A stretch of 64,000 bases of DNA from Enterobacteriaceae bacterium 4M9 (GCA_010092695.1 JAADJJ010000001.1:2790001-2854000), one strand, 5' to 3'; counted from the stretch's first letter, positions 51,352 through 61,091 are shown. The notes: a model not told the origin generated them from the letters alone. Numbers and translations are program-made.

Positions 51352-52992
51352 ATGCGCGGATTTATTCCATTCCTGTTACTGACGCTCGGCACCCTAAGCG
51401 CAGCGGCGCACGCCGAGGCCCCCGCCAAACCCGCACTGGATATTCGCCAGAGCGGGTTTGTTTATTGCGTCAGCGGTCAGGTAAACACCTTCAACCCCCA
51501 GCAATCCAGCAGCGGTCTGACCGTGGATACGCTCGCCGCCCAGCTTTACGACCGCCTGCTTGACGTCGACCCGTACACCTATCGGCTGGTGCCGGAGCTG
51601 GCTGAAAGCTGGGAAGTGCTCGACAACGGGGCGACCTACCGTTTCCACCTGCGTCGCAATGTCCAGTTCCAGACCACAGCGTGGTTCACGCCCAGGCGGG
51701 CATTAAACGCTGACGATGTGGTGTTCACCTTTGAACGCATCATTAATGAAAATCACCCCTGGCACTACATTAACGGCGGCAGCTATCCCTATTTCGACAG
51801 TTTGCAGTTCGGTAGCAACGTTAAAAACGTGCGTAAGCTTGATAATTACACCGTTGAGTTCCAGCTTAAACAGCCTGACGCCTCATTCTTGTGGCACCTT
51901 GCTACGCATTACGCTTCGGTGATGTCAGCGGAATATGCCAATAAGCTGGCGGCAGAAGATAAGCAGGAGCAACTGGACCGCCAGCCTGTCGGCACCGGGC
52001 CGTTTCTGCTAAGCGAACACCGGGCCGGGCAATATATCCGCCTGGCGCGCCATGAGAAGTTCTGGCGCGGCGTGCCGCGTATGCCACAGGTGGTTATCGA
52101 TCTTGGCTCTGGTGGCACAGGCCGCCTGTCGCGACTGCTGACGGGCGAATGCGACGTGCTGGCCTGGCCTGCCGCCAGCCAGCTCACCATTCTGCGCGAC
52201 GACCCACGTCTGCGCCTGTCGCTGCGACCGGGCATGAACATTGCCTACCTGGCGTTTAACACCAATAAACCACCGCTCAATAACCCCGAAGTGCGCCACG
52301 CGCTGGCGCTGGCAATTAATAACCAGCGCCTGATGCAGTCAATTTATTACGGCACGGCCGAAACCGCGGCTTCTATCTTGCCACGCGCCTCCTGGGCTTA
52401 TGATAATGATGCCCGGGTGACGGAATATAATCCGAAAAAAGCGCGCGAGCGCCTTGCTGAACTCGGCGTACAGAACCTGCAATTACAACTCTGGGTTCCC
52501 ACCAGTTCCCAGGCCTGGAACCCCAGCCCGCTCAAAACCGCAGAGCTGTTGCAGGCCGATATGGCACAGATTGGCGTGAAAGTGACGATAGTTCCGGTCG
52601 AAGGCCGCTTCCAGGAAGCCCGGCTGATGGATATGAACCACGATCTGACGCTGGCCGGTTGGGCCACCGACAGCAACGACCCAGACAGTTTCTTTCGCCC
52701 GCTATTAAGCTGTGCGGCTATTCGCTCGCAGACCAACTATACCCACTGGTGCAATCCTGAGTTTGACAACGTGCTCCAGCAGGCGCTGCGCTCACAACAG
52801 CTGGCGGCGCGCATTGATGACTACGATCGTGCCCAGCGCATTCTGGCTCGGGAATTACCCGTGCTGCCACTGGCCTCCTCTCTGCGCCTGCTGGCCTACC
52901 GTTATGACATCAAAGGGCTGGTACTCAGTCCCTTTGGCAACGCCTCGTTTGCCGGTGTTTACCGCGATGACGCCGAGGGCACAACGCCATGA
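51352..52992 (+). CDS. sapA: Peptide ABC transporter substrate-binding protein SapA
   Basis: 546 residues from ATG 51352, equal within one to E. coli (547). A start at 51334 adds six residues; neither has a strong RBS, and the shorter form gives a standard signal peptide (cleaved after AAAHA). The periplasmic DppA-type fold begins DIRQSGFVYCVSGQVNTFNP. SapA is linked to antimicrobial-peptide resistance and, in E. coli, the Sap membrane proteins are linked to putrescine export and Trk potassium uptake. First of sapABCDF. Confidence 0.94.
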   Translation: MRGFIPFLLLTLGTLSAAAHAEAPAKPALDIRQSGFVYCVSGQVNTFNPQQSSSGLTVDTLAAQLYDRLLDVDPYTYRLVPELAESWEVLDNGATYRFHLRRNVQFQTTAWFTPRRALNADDVVFTFERIINENHPWHYINGGSYPYFDSLQFGSNVKNVRKLDNYTVEFQLKQPDASFLWHLATHYASVMSAEYANKLAAEDKQEQLDRQPVGTGPFLLSEHRAGQYIRLARHEKFWRGVPRMPQVVIDLGSGGTGRLSRLLTGECDVLAWPAASQLTILRDDPRLRLSLRPGMNIAYLAFNTNKPPLNNPEVRHALALAINNQRLMQSIYYGTAETAASILPRASWAYDNDARVTEYNPKKARERLAELGVQNLQLQLWVPTSSQAWNPSPLKTAELLQADMAQIGVKVTIVPVEGRFQEARLMDMNHDLTLAGWATDSNDPDSFFRPLLSCAAIRSQTNYTHWCNPEFDNVLQQALRSQQLAARIDDYDRAQRILARELPVLPLASSLRLLAYRYDIKGLVLSPFGNASFAGVYRDDAEGTTP

Positions 52993-53954
52993 TCATTTTT
53001 ACGCTACGCCGTCTGCTCTTACTGCTGGTGACGCTATTTTTGCTCAGTCTGGTGGGGTTTAGCCTCAGCTATTTTACGCCACACGCGCCTTTGCAGGGCG
53101 CGTCGCCCTGGAACGCCTGGTGGTTCTGGTTCAGCAGTCTCCTGCACTGGGACTTTGGCGTCTCCAGTATCAACGGCCAGCTTATTAACACCCAACTGCG
53201 TGAAGTGTTTCCTGCCACGCTAGAACTGTGTTTCTACGCCTTTACGCTGGCGCTGCTGGTAGGTATTCCTGCCGGGATGCTGGCGGGCGTGATGCGTAAT
53301 AAGTGGCAGGATAAACTTATCTCTGCACTGGCGCTGGTGGGGTTTTCAATTCCGGTGTTCTGGCTGGCGCTGCTGTTAACGCTCTTTTTCTCGCTTAATC
53401 TCGGCTGGCTGCCGGTCTCCGGGCGTTTTGACCTGCTTTATGAAGTGAAAACCGTGACCGGAGTGGCGCTAATTGATGCCTGGCGTGCCGACTCACCGTG
53501 GCGTCACGAGATGATTATCAGCGCTCTGCGCCATATGGTGCTGCCGGTATTAACGCTTGCAGTCGTGCCCACCACCGAGGTGATTCGCCTGATGCGCAAC
53601 AGCACCATTGAGGTGTTTGACCAGAACTACATTAAGGCCGCCGCCACGCGCGGACTGTCGCGTTTTACCATTCTGCACCGCCACGTGCTGCACAACGCCC
53701 TGCCGCCGATTATTCCACGTCTTGGGCTACAGTTTTCCACCATGCTCACGCTGGCGATGATTACTGAAATGGTATTTAGCTGGCCCGGCGTTGGCCGCTG
53801 GCTGGTCAATGCCATTCGCCAACAGGACTATGCCGCTATTTCCGCAGGTGTAATGACCATTGGCGCGCTGGTGCTGATTGTAAACGTGGTTTCAGATATT
53901 TTGGGCGCAATGGCTAACCCGTTGAAACATAAGGAATGGTATGCCTTACGATAG
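52989..53954 (+). CDS. sapB: Sap ABC transporter permease SapB
   Basis: 321 residues, the E. coli length. DppB-type permease with six membrane helices, first LLLLLVTLFLLSLVGFSL. The EAA-like loop is YIKAAATRGLSRFTILHRHV. Start overlaps the sapA stop by four bases (ATGA); the end overlaps sapC by 14 bases. Confidence 0.95.
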   Translation: MIIFTLRRLLLLLVTLFLLSLVGFSLSYFTPHAPLQGASPWNAWWFWFSSLLHWDFGVSSINGQLINTQLREVFPATLELCFYAFTLALLVGIPAGMLAGVMRNKWQDKLISALALVGFSIPVFWLALLLTLFFSLNLGWLPVSGRFDLLYEVKTVTGVALIDAWRADSPWRHEMIISALRHMVLPVLTLAVVPTTEVIRLMRNSTIEVFDQNYIKAAATRGLSRFTILHRHVLHNALPPIIPRLGLQFSTMLTLAMITEMVFSWPGVGRWLVNAIRQQDYAAISAGVMTIGALVLIVNVVSDILGAMANPLKHKEWYALR

Positions 53955-54831
53955 CGTTTATCGCGAAAGGCGCGCACCCGGTGCGCTGCGTAACGTCTGG
54001 GGTAAATTTTATGCTGACCCAAGCGCGATGATTGGTCTGTACGGCTGTGGTGCACTGGTGTTGCTGTGTCTGTTTGGCGGCCTGCTGGCGCCCTACGATA
54101 TCAACCAGCAGTTCCTTGGCTACCAGCTACTGCCGCCCTCCTGGTCGCGCTATGGCGACGTTTCCTTCTTTCTTGGCACCGACGATCTGGGCCGCGATGT
54201 GCTTACGCGCCTGCTCAGTGGTGCGATGCCAACCGTGGGCGGCGCGTTTGTGGTTACCCTCGGTGCAACCGCTATCGGCCTGCTGCTCGGCGTCTTTGCC
54301 GGCGCGACCCATGGACTGCGCTCGGCGGTGCTCAATCACGTGCTCGACACACTGCTGTCGCTACCCTCACTGCTGCTGGCGATTGTGGTCGTGGCCTTTG
54401 TTGGCCCGCATCTCACTCACGCCATGTTTGCCGTCTGGCTGGCGCTGATGCCGCGCATCGTGCGCTCGGTATATTTCATGGTGCACGACGAACTGGAAAA
54501 AGAATACGTCATTGCCGCACGCCTCGATGGTGCGTCAACGCTCAATATTCTCTGGTATGCGGTGATCCCGAATACCGCCCCGCTGCTGGTCAGCGAAGTG
54601 ACACGCACGATGTCGATGGCGATTCTGGATATTGCGGCACTGGGCTTTCTCGATCTCGGTGCACAGTTACCTTCGCCGGAATGGGGTGCCATGCTCGGCG
54701 ATGCGCTGGAATTAGTCTACGCGGCCCCCTGGACCGTAATGCTGCCCGGTGCCGCCATTATGATTAGCGTGCTGCTGGTCAATTTGTTAGGTGACGGCCT
54801 GCGCCGCGCCATTATTGCGGGAGTGGAATAA
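53941..54831 (+). CDS. sapC: Sap ABC transporter permease SapC
   Basis: 296 residues, the E. coli length. DppC-type permease with segment MIGLYGCGALVLLCLFGGLL, the conserved FLGTDDLGRDVLTRLLSGA region, and an EAA loop in KEYVIAARLDGASTLNILWY. Pairs with SapB in the membrane. Its stop codon shares one base with the sapD start (TAATG). Confidence 0.95.
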   Translation: MPYDSVYRERRAPGALRNVWGKFYADPSAMIGLYGCGALVLLCLFGGLLAPYDINQQFLGYQLLPPSWSRYGDVSFFLGTDDLGRDVLTRLLSGAMPTVGGAFVVTLGATAIGLLLGVFAGATHGLRSAVLNHVLDTLLSLPSLLLAIVVVAFVGPHLTHAMFAVWLALMPRIVRSVYFMVHDELEKEYVIAARLDGASTLNILWYAVIPNTAPLLVSEVTRTMSMAILDIAALGFLDLGAQLPSPEWGAMLGDALELVYAAPWTVMLPGAAIMISVLLVNLLGDGLRRAIIAGVE

Positions 54832-55823
54832 TGGCGTTACTCGATATCCGCAATCTGACCATTGAATTTCGCACCAATGACGGCTGGGTGAAGGCCGTAG
54901 ATCGCGTCAGCCTGACGCTCAACGAAGGTGAAATTCGCGGCCTGGTGGGCGAATCCGGCTCCGGGAAAAGCATTATCGCGAAAGCTATCTGCGGCGTTAC
55001 CCGCGACAACTGGCGCGTGACCGCCGATCGCATGCGTTTTGACGATATCGATCTGCTGCGCCTGAGTGTACGTGAACGGCGCAAGCTGGTCGGCCACAAC
55101 GTGTCGATGATTTTTCAGGAGCCGCAGTCCTGTCTTGACCCTTCTGAACATATTGGTCGCCAGTTAATGCAGAATATCCCCGGCTGGACGTTTAAAGGCC
55201 GCTGGTGGCAGCGCATTGGCTGGCGCAAACGGCGCGCCATTGAATTGCTGCACCGCGTGGGCATCAAGGACCATAAAGACGCGATGCGCAGCTACCCTTA
55301 CGAGCTGACCGATGGCGAATGCCAGAAGGTGATGATTGCCATTGCGCTCGCCAACCAGCCACGCCTGCTCATTGCCGACGAACCCACTAATGCGATGGAG
55401 CCCACAACCCAGGCGCAGATTTTTCGCCTGTTAAGTCGCCTTAACCAGAATAACAACACCACGATTTTACTGATAAGCCATGATCTGCAAATGCTAAGCC
55501 AGTGGGCTAACCGCATTAACGTGATGTACTGCGGGCAGACGGTGGAAACCGCACCCAGCGAAGAGCTGATTGCCATGCCGCATCATCCTTATACCCAGGC
55601 ACTGATTCGCGCTATTCCAGATTTTGGCAGTGCAATGCCGCATAAAAGCCGCCTCAACACGCTGCCAGGCGCGATTCCGCTGCTTGAACAGCTACCGATT
55701 GGCTGCCGACTTGGGCCTCGCTGCCCGTATGCCCAACGTAAATGCATTGAAACACCGCGGCTGACGGGCGCCAGGAATCACCTGTATGCCTGCCACTTCC
55801 CGCTGAACATGGAGAGGGAGTGA
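54831..55823 (+). CDS. sapD: Sap ABC transporter ATPase SapD
   Basis: 330 residues, the E. coli length. Walker A GESGSGKSIIAKAI, Walker B LLIADEPTNAME, switch histidine in LLISHDLQML. The signature segment is unusual for an ABC protein (LTDGECQKVMIAIAL instead of LSGGQ), as it is in SapD of relatives. A C-terminal oligopeptide-transporter extension has cysteines (GCRLGPRCPYAQRKC). SapD also provides ATP-dependent support to the Trk potassium system in E. coli. Confidence 0.95.
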   Translation: MALLDIRNLTIEFRTNDGWVKAVDRVSLTLNEGEIRGLVGESGSGKSIIAKAICGVTRDNWRVTADRMRFDDIDLLRLSVRERRKLVGHNVSMIFQEPQSCLDPSEHIGRQLMQNIPGWTFKGRWWQRIGWRKRRAIELLHRVGIKDHKDAMRSYPYELTDGECQKVMIAIALANQPRLLIADEPTNAMEPTTQAQIFRLLSRLNQNNNTTILLISHDLQMLSQWANRINVMYCGQTVETAPSEELIAMPHHPYTQALIRAIPDFGSAMPHKSRLNTLPGAIPLLEQLPIGCRLGPRCPYAQRKCIETPRLTGARNHLYACHFPLNMERE

Positions 55824-55824
55824 G

Positions 55825-56631
55825 ATGGGCGAAACGCTGCTTGAAGTGCGCAACCTGAGCAAGACCTTTCGCTACCGCACCGGCTGGTTCCACCGCCAGA
55901 CGCTGGAAGCGGTAAAGCCGCTGAGTTTTACCCTGCGTGAGCGCCAGACGCTGGCCATCATTGGTGAAAACGGCTCTGGAAAATCGACGCTGGCGAAAAT
56001 GCTCGCGGGCGTTATCCCGCCTACCACCGGCGAACTGGTGATTGACGACCATCCGCTACATTACGGTGATTATTCGTTTCGCAGCCAGCGCATCCGCATG
56101 ATTTTTCAGGACCCGAGCACCTCGCTGAACCCGCGTCAGCGCGTCTCACAGATCCTGAATTTCCCGCTACGCCTGAACACCGAACTGGAGGCGCAGGCCA
56201 GGCATAAACACATTGTCGAAACGCTGCGTATGGTTGGGCTGCTGCCGGACCATGCCGATTATTATCCCCATATGCTGGCCCCCGGACAAAAACAACGTCT
56301 GGCGCTGGCGCGTGCACTGATTCTGCGCCCAAAGGTGATTATTGCCGATGAGGCGCTGGCGTCTCTGGATATGTCGATGCGCTCGCAGCTCATCAACCTG
56401 ATGCTGGAATTGCAGGAAAAACAGGGGCTGTCTTATGTGTATGTGACTCAGCACCTTGGCATGATGAAGCACATCAGCGATCAGGTGATGGTGATGCACC
56501 ACGGCGAAGTCGTAGAGCGTGGCAGCACGGCAGATGTGCTGGCTTCGCCGCTGCACGAACTGACTAAACGACTTATTGCGGGCCACTTTGGCGAAGCCCT
56601 GACGGCAGACGCCTGGCGCAAAGACCGATAA
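55825..56631 (+). CDS. sapF: Sap ABC transporter ATPase SapF
   Basis: 268 residues, the E. coli length. Walker A GENGSGKSTLAKML, Walker B VIIADEALASLD, switch region YVTQHLGMM with glutamine before histidine. The signature site reads APGQKQRLALARAL, a derived LSGGQ. One base separates it from the sapD stop. Last gene of sapABCDF. Confidence 0.95.
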   Translation: MGETLLEVRNLSKTFRYRTGWFHRQTLEAVKPLSFTLRERQTLAIIGENGSGKSTLAKMLAGVIPPTTGELVIDDHPLHYGDYSFRSQRIRMIFQDPSTSLNPRQRVSQILNFPLRLNTELEAQARHKHIVETLRMVGLLPDHADYYPHMLAPGQKQRLALARALILRPKVIIADEALASLDMSMRSQLINLMLELQEKQGLSYVYVTQHLGMMKHISDQVMVMHHGEVVERGSTADVLASPLHELTKRLIAGHFGEALTADAWRKDR

Positions 56632-56709
56632 AGCGCACAACTGCCGATAAATGTGATTGCCTTAATTTCAGCGCCCGGCTAATGTCATGCGCGCGAAAGC
56701 ACCCTCTTT

Positions 56710-56842
56710 CGCATATATGCCTTTATTCCCTCCGCTGGAGGGGTTCGTCCCTGGATAATGCACACGATAAGGGGACGAATGGACACTGTATTGTTAATGA
56801 TGATAGATAGCTTGCGGTGGCCCGGCGTTGCCGGGTTCTTTT
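56710..56842 (+). other. Candidate short transcript with leader ORF upstream of fabI
   Basis: The 364-bp sapF-fabI gap contains a hairpin at 56728-56742 (CCCTCC-GCT-GGAGGG), then ATG 56779 behind AAGGGGAC opening a 63-codon frame (MDTVLLMMIDSLRWPGVAGF...). A terminator-like hairpin lies inside that frame at 56821-56835 (CCCGGC-GTT-GCCGGG, then TTCTTTT). This could be a short leader RNA, an sRNA, or an attenuator in front of fabI. The 63-codon frame would be cut by the terminator, so I do not call it as a normal gene. Confidence 0.35.
56820..56842 (+). terminator. Terminator-like hairpin upstream of fabI
   Basis: CCCGGC and GCCGGG pair around GTT, followed by TTCTTTT. It could end sapF read-through or a short leader transcript before fabI. 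Confidence 0.65.
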
Positions 56843-56912
56843 CACCCCCGACTGCCCCGACCACTGGCCTGCCCGAGGTGAAAATTGTCGACACAGGGCC
56901 AGGGCTGTGGGA

Positions 56913-56918
56913 TATAAT
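56913..56918 (+). promoter_or_regulatory. -10 element of the probable fabI promoter
   Basis: A perfect TATAAT lies 77 bases before the fabI ATG. TCGACA, five of six to the -35 consensus, is 19 bases upstream at 56888-56893; the long spacer makes the -35 assignment uncertain. Confidence 0.55.
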
Positions 56919-56995
56919 CCCGCGTTATCCGCACCAATTTCACAAACGCCAGACTGAAAGGCGTGATTGAGCCACAACGATAAGGATTAAATGCT

Positions 56996-57784
56996 ATGGG
57001 TTTTCTTACCGGCAAGCGCATTCTGGTGACTGGCGTCGCCAGCAACCGTTCCATCGCCTACGGTATTGCGCAGGCAATGCGTCGCGAAGGTGCTGAACTG
57101 GCCTTTACCTACCAGAACGAGAAACTGAAAGGCCGCGTTGACGACTTCGCCGCCGAACTGGGTTCAAGCCTGGTGCTGGAATGTGACGTTGCTCAGGACG
57201 AAAGCATTGATGCAATGTTTGTCGAACTGGCAAAAACCTGGCCGAAGTTTGACGGTTTCGTGCACTCCATCGGTTTTGCTCCTGGCGACCAGTTGGACGG
57301 CGACTATGTGAATGCCGTAACTCGCGAAGGCTTCAAAATCGCTCACGACATCAGCTCCTACAGCTTTGTCGCGATGGCTAAATCTTGCCGCACCATGCTC
57401 AATCCTGGCTCTGCGCTGCTGACGCTGTCTTACCTGGGTGCTGAGCGCGCTATCCCGAACTATAACGTGATGGGTCTGGCGAAAGCCTCTCTGGAAGCTA
57501 ACGTGCGCTATATGGCGAACGCGATGGGCCCGGAAGGCGTGCGTGTTAACGCCATTTCCGCAGGTCCTATTCGTACGCTGGCCGCATCCGGCATCAAAGA
57601 CTTCCGCAAAATGCTGGCACACTGCGAAGCGGTTACCCCGATTCGCCGCACCGTTACCATTGAAGATGTGGGTAACTCTGCCGCGTTCCTGTGTTCTGAC
57701 CTGTCTGCCGGTATCTCTGGCGAAGTCGTTCACGTTGACGGCGGGTTCAGCATCGCCGCCATGAACGAACTGGAACTGAAATAA
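56996..57784 (+). CDS. fabI: Enoyl-[acyl-carrier-protein] reductase (NADH) FabI
   Basis: 262 residues, identical in length to E. coli. Short-chain dehydrogenase fold that performs the last reduction in each fatty-acid elongation cycle. The cofactor motif is VTGVASNRSIAYGIA; catalytic Y156 and K163 are in NYNVMGLAKAS. G93, the residue changed in classical triclosan-resistant mutants, is wild type (SIGFAPG). TAAGGATTAAATGCT gives the RBS. Single gene with its own promoter and hairpin terminator. Confidence 0.98.
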   Translation: MGFLTGKRILVTGVASNRSIAYGIAQAMRREGAELAFTYQNEKLKGRVDDFAAELGSSLVLECDVAQDESIDAMFVELAKTWPKFDGFVHSIGFAPGDQLDGDYVNAVTREGFKIAHDISSYSFVAMAKSCRTMLNPGSALLTLSYLGAERAIPNYNVMGLAKASLEANVRYMANAMGPEGVRVNAISAGPIRTLAASGIKDFRKMLAHCEAVTPIRRTVTIEDVGNSAAFLCSDLSAGISGEVVHVDGGFSIAAMNELELK

Positions 57785-57793
57785 GTTTCCTTT

Positions 57794-57816
57794 CAGGGCG
57801 GGTTTCTCCCGCCCTG
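57794..57816 (+). terminator. Hairpin terminator after fabI
   Basis: CAGGGCGGG and CCCGCCCTG are perfect nine-base arms around TTTCT, ten bases after the fabI stop. The downstream sequence is only weakly T-rich. Confidence 0.65.
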
Positions 57817-57923
57817 CTGCTATATAGCTTTCTGATATTTCTTATCACCCTCCTTTCTTTCACTTCTGCCTACGGTTACGCCAGGATCGTTGTTCGACTC
57901 TTTTTCGCCTCCAGGGAACGACG

Positions 57924-59027
57924 ATGGAACAACGCCGCGCTACCGGCAAAGACCACTGGTATCATGAAACGCAATCCAGTCTATCGGCACCGGAGGTAGT
58001 GGCGTTAGCGCATGTAGACGACCCGTTCTGTCTCGACCTCACTCTCCCCAACACACTCAAACCTGCGCCTGCCTGGCTCATCCACGCACGCGTGATTGCC
58101 AACAGCCTGTTGCCTGATACCGTGGAAACAAGTCGGTTTCATACGCTCAGTAGCTATGACCGACTGAGCACAGCACTCACTGTCGCGCAGGTTTATGGCG
58201 TGCAACGCCTGTGCAGCCACTACGCTGCGCGACTGGCGCCTCAGCCCAGTCCGGACTCCTCACGCGAGAGTAACCACCGTCTGACGCAAATCACTCAGTA
58301 CGCGCGCCTGCTTGCAAGCCAGCCAACGTTAATTACTGCACGCGCCAGGCAGCAGCTTGAAGACGTAGGATTAAGCAGCGCAGATATCATTACCTTTCAT
58401 CACATCATAGGTTTTATTGGTTTCCAGGCACGCGCTATTGCCGCCTTGCAGGCGCTCAGCAATATTACCGTGCGCTGGCTGACGGGGCTCGATAGCCAGC
58501 AGGAGGCCGATGCTGCCGCTTTTCTGACGCCAACACGCGAATGGCGTGCGGGCATTGCCGTTAAAAATACGCTTGCCACCCCGCAGGTGACGTCCAGCCT
58601 CAAACCTCTGGCTGGTGTGCTGGCCTGGGATGAGAGCACGTTACAGCATCTTAATACGCTGATTGACGCACTCGTGCCTGCGAATACAGAGCTAGCCACG
58701 CTATGCGAACTGAGTAGCGCACGCCTGAACGGCTGCGTTGCCCGATTCGACGCAGCCAGCGCACGCTGGCCGGGCGCGCAAACGCTGCCAGAGGCAATAC
58801 GCAGTGGCGAGCACACCTTACAGGCATGGAGTGACGATGCACGCACGCTCTCTTATCTTCAGGTGCTACGGCAACTGACGTTGTCCCCGGCCAGTTTTTC
58901 CAGCACTGCACTGGCCCCGCTGCGTGAATGGATGACGAGCGATCAGGATATCTGGCAATTACTGGGCTGGTGCGGCCTGTGTGGCTGGCTGGACAGGCTC
59001 TACGCAGGCCTGGGCGAGTCTGATTAA
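57924..59027 (+). CDS. yciW: CMD/AhpD-like domain protein YciW
   Basis: 367 residues. Position between fabI and rnb and two tandem carboxymuconolactone-decarboxylase-like (AhpD-fold) halves identify YciW. The first half contains RFHTLSSYDRLSTALTVAQ and IITFHHIIGFIGFQARAIA; the last residues contain WCGLCGWLD with a C-x2-C pair. YciW is a putative oxidoreductase linked to cysteine metabolism (CysB regulon) in E. coli; its reaction is unknown. RBS AGGGAACGACG. Confidence 0.82.
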   Translation: MEQRRATGKDHWYHETQSSLSAPEVVALAHVDDPFCLDLTLPNTLKPAPAWLIHARVIANSLLPDTVETSRFHTLSSYDRLSTALTVAQVYGVQRLCSHYAARLAPQPSPDSSRESNHRLTQITQYARLLASQPTLITARARQQLEDVGLSSADIITFHHIIGFIGFQARAIAALQALSNITVRWLTGLDSQQEADAAAFLTPTREWRAGIAVKNTLATPQVTSSLKPLAGVLAWDESTLQHLNTLIDALVPANTELATLCELSSARLNGCVARFDAASARWPGAQTLPEAIRSGEHTLQAWSDDARTLSYLQVLRQLTLSPASFSSTALAPLREWMTSDQDIWQLLGWCGLCGWLDRLYAGLGESD

Positions 59028-59105
59028 CTCGAAACAGCGCTTGCTGCCGCAGACGTATTCGCGTAAAAATGTCAGCCGCTCTTTAGGCCACGAAAACTCA
59101 ATGCT

Positions 59106-61040
59106 ATGTTTCAGGATAACCCGCTGCTTGCTCAGCTAAAACAGCAACTCCACTCCCAAACGCCTCGCGCCGAAGGTGTGGTGAAAGGCACAGAAAAAGG
59201 ATTTGGCTTCCTCGAAGTGGATGCCAACAAAAGCTACTTTATTCCGCCTCCGCAGATGAAGAAAGTCATGCACGGCGATCGCGTCAGCGCGGTGATTCAT
59301 ACCGATAAAGACCGTGAAACGGCTGAGCCGGAAGAGCTTATCGAACCGTTTCTGACCCGCTTTGTCGGCCGCGTGCAGAAGAAAGACGATCGCTTTAGCA
59401 TCGTGCCGGATCATCCGCTGTTACGTGATGCCATCCCCTGCCGTCCTGAACGCGGGCTGAAACACGAATTTCAGGAAGGCGACTGGGCTGTTGCAGAAAT
59501 GCGTCGCCATCCGCTGAAAGGCGACAGAGGTTTCTACGCTGAACTCACCCATTTTATTACCTTCGGCGATGACCATTTCGCGCCGTGGTGGGTAACACTG
59601 GCGCGCCATAACCTTGAACGTGAAGCGCCAGATGGCGTTGCAACCGACATGCTTGATGAAGGCCTGACGCGTGAAGACCTGACCGCGCTAAGCTTTGTCA
59701 CAATCGACAGCGCCAGCACCGAAGACATGGACGATGCGCTGTATGTTGAGCAGGACGCCGATGGTAAGCTGCACCTTACCGTTGCCATCGCCGACCCAAC
59801 GGCGTGGATTGCACCTGGTAGCAAGCTGGATAAAGCCGCTCAGGTCCGTGCGTTCACGAACTATCTGCCGGGCTTTAATATCCCTATGCTGCCACGCGAG
59901 CTGTCTGACGACCTGTGCTCGCTGCGCCCTGATGAAGTGCGCCCGGTGCTTGCCTGTCGCATGACCATTCTCGAAGACGGCGCTATCGACAGTGATATCC
60001 GCTTCTTTACGGCAACCATTCAATCTAAAGCCAAACTGGCTTACGACGATGTCTCTAACTGGCTCGAAAAACAGGGTAACTGGCAGCCGGAAAACGACAC
60101 CATTGCACAGCAGATCGCGCTGTTGCAACAGGTGTGTCAGCGACGCAGCAGCTGGCGTCACGAGCACGCGCTGGTGTTTAAAGACCGCCCGGACTACCGC
60201 TTTGTGCTGGGTGAGAAAGGTGAAGTGCTGGACATTGTGGCCGAACCGCGTCGTATCGCTAACCGTATCGTTGAAGAGTCCATGATTGCAGCCAACGTCT
60301 GCGCGGCGATTGTGCTGCGTGAACGCCTTGGCTTTGGTATCTATAACGTGCATACCGGTTTTGACCCGGCCAACACCGAGCAGCTTGCTGCCATGCTGAA
60401 AACCCACGGTTTGCATGTCGATGCGCAAGAAGTGCTGACACTGGACGGCTTTTGCAAGCTGCGCCGTGAGCTCGACGCCCAGCCTACGGGATTCCTGGAC
60501 AGCCGCATTCGCCGCTACCAGTCGTTTGCGGAAATCAGCACCGAGCCAGGTCCACACTTCGGTCTTGGTCTGGAGGCTTACGCGACCTGGACCTCACCGA
60601 TTCGTAAGTTTGGCGACATGGTGAACCACCGTTTGCTGAAAGCCATTATCAAAGGTGAGTCCGCGCAACGCCCGCCGGAAGACACCACGGTACAGATGAG
60701 CGAGCGCCGCCGCCTGAACCGCATGGCCGAACGTGACGTGGGTGACTGGCTCTATGCACGCTTTCTTGAGAAGCATGCCGCAACCGACACCCGTTTCCCG
60801 GCAGAGATCATTGATGTGAGCCGTGGCGGTATGCGTGTGCGTCTGGTGGATAACGGCGCTGTTGCCTTTATCCCGGCTCCGTTCGTACACGCTGTACGCG
60901 ATGAAATGGTATGCAGCCAGGAAAACGGTACCGTGCAGATTAAAGGTGAAACGGTTTATAAAGTGACAGATGTGATTGATGTGACCATCGCCGAAGTGCG
61001 CATGGAAACACGTAGTATTATCGCTCGTCCCGCAGCCTGA
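59106..61040 (+). CDS. rnb: Exoribonuclease II
   Basis: 644 residues, identical in length to E. coli RNase II. Processive 3'-5' exonuclease. N-terminal cold-shock domains (GTEKGFGFLEVDANKSYF), then the RNB catalytic domain with the metal-binding aspartates in TIDSASTEDMDDALYVE, and a C-terminal S1 domain (about 560-644, with VSRGGMRVRLVDNGAVAF). Start ATG 59106; the RBS is weak. A strong terminator follows. Confidence 0.97.
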   Translation: MFQDNPLLAQLKQQLHSQTPRAEGVVKGTEKGFGFLEVDANKSYFIPPPQMKKVMHGDRVSAVIHTDKDRETAEPEELIEPFLTRFVGRVQKKDDRFSIVPDHPLLRDAIPCRPERGLKHEFQEGDWAVAEMRRHPLKGDRGFYAELTHFITFGDDHFAPWWVTLARHNLEREAPDGVATDMLDEGLTREDLTALSFVTIDSASTEDMDDALYVEQDADGKLHLTVAIADPTAWIAPGSKLDKAAQVRAFTNYLPGFNIPMLPRELSDDLCSLRPDEVRPVLACRMTILEDGAIDSDIRFFTATIQSKAKLAYDDVSNWLEKQGNWQPENDTIAQQIALLQQVCQRRSSWRHEHALVFKDRPDYRFVLGEKGEVLDIVAEPRRIANRIVEESMIAANVCAAIVLRERLGFGIYNVHTGFDPANTEQLAAMLKTHGLHVDAQEVLTLDGFCKLRRELDAQPTGFLDSRIRRYQSFAEISTEPGPHFGLGLEAYATWTSPIRKFGDMVNHRLLKAIIKGESAQRPPEDTTVQMSERRRLNRMAERDVGDWLYARFLEKHAATDTRFPAEIIDVSRGGMRVRLVDNGAVAFIPAPFVHAVRDEMVCSQENGTVQIKGETVYKVTDVIDVTIAEVRMETRSIIARPAA

Positions 61041-61051
61041 TTCCCTCTCTG

Positions 61052-61091
61052 ACGGCACGGCGATAACATCGCCGTGCCGTTTCATCATTTT
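61052..61091 (+). terminator. Rho-independent terminator after rnb
   Basis: ACGGCACGGCGA and TCGCCGTGCCGT are perfect twelve-base arms around five bases; a TTCATCATTTTTT tract follows. Confidence 0.88.

Noticed and set aside
56758..56970. 70-codon frame before fabI as an ordinary protein gene
   Set aside because: A terminator-like hairpin lies inside the frame and the fabI promoter overlaps its 3' part; listed only as a candidate leader.
59688..60557. 289-codon minus-strand frame inside rnb
   Set aside because: Antisense to a fully conserved RNase II gene and without an RBS or protein-like features.
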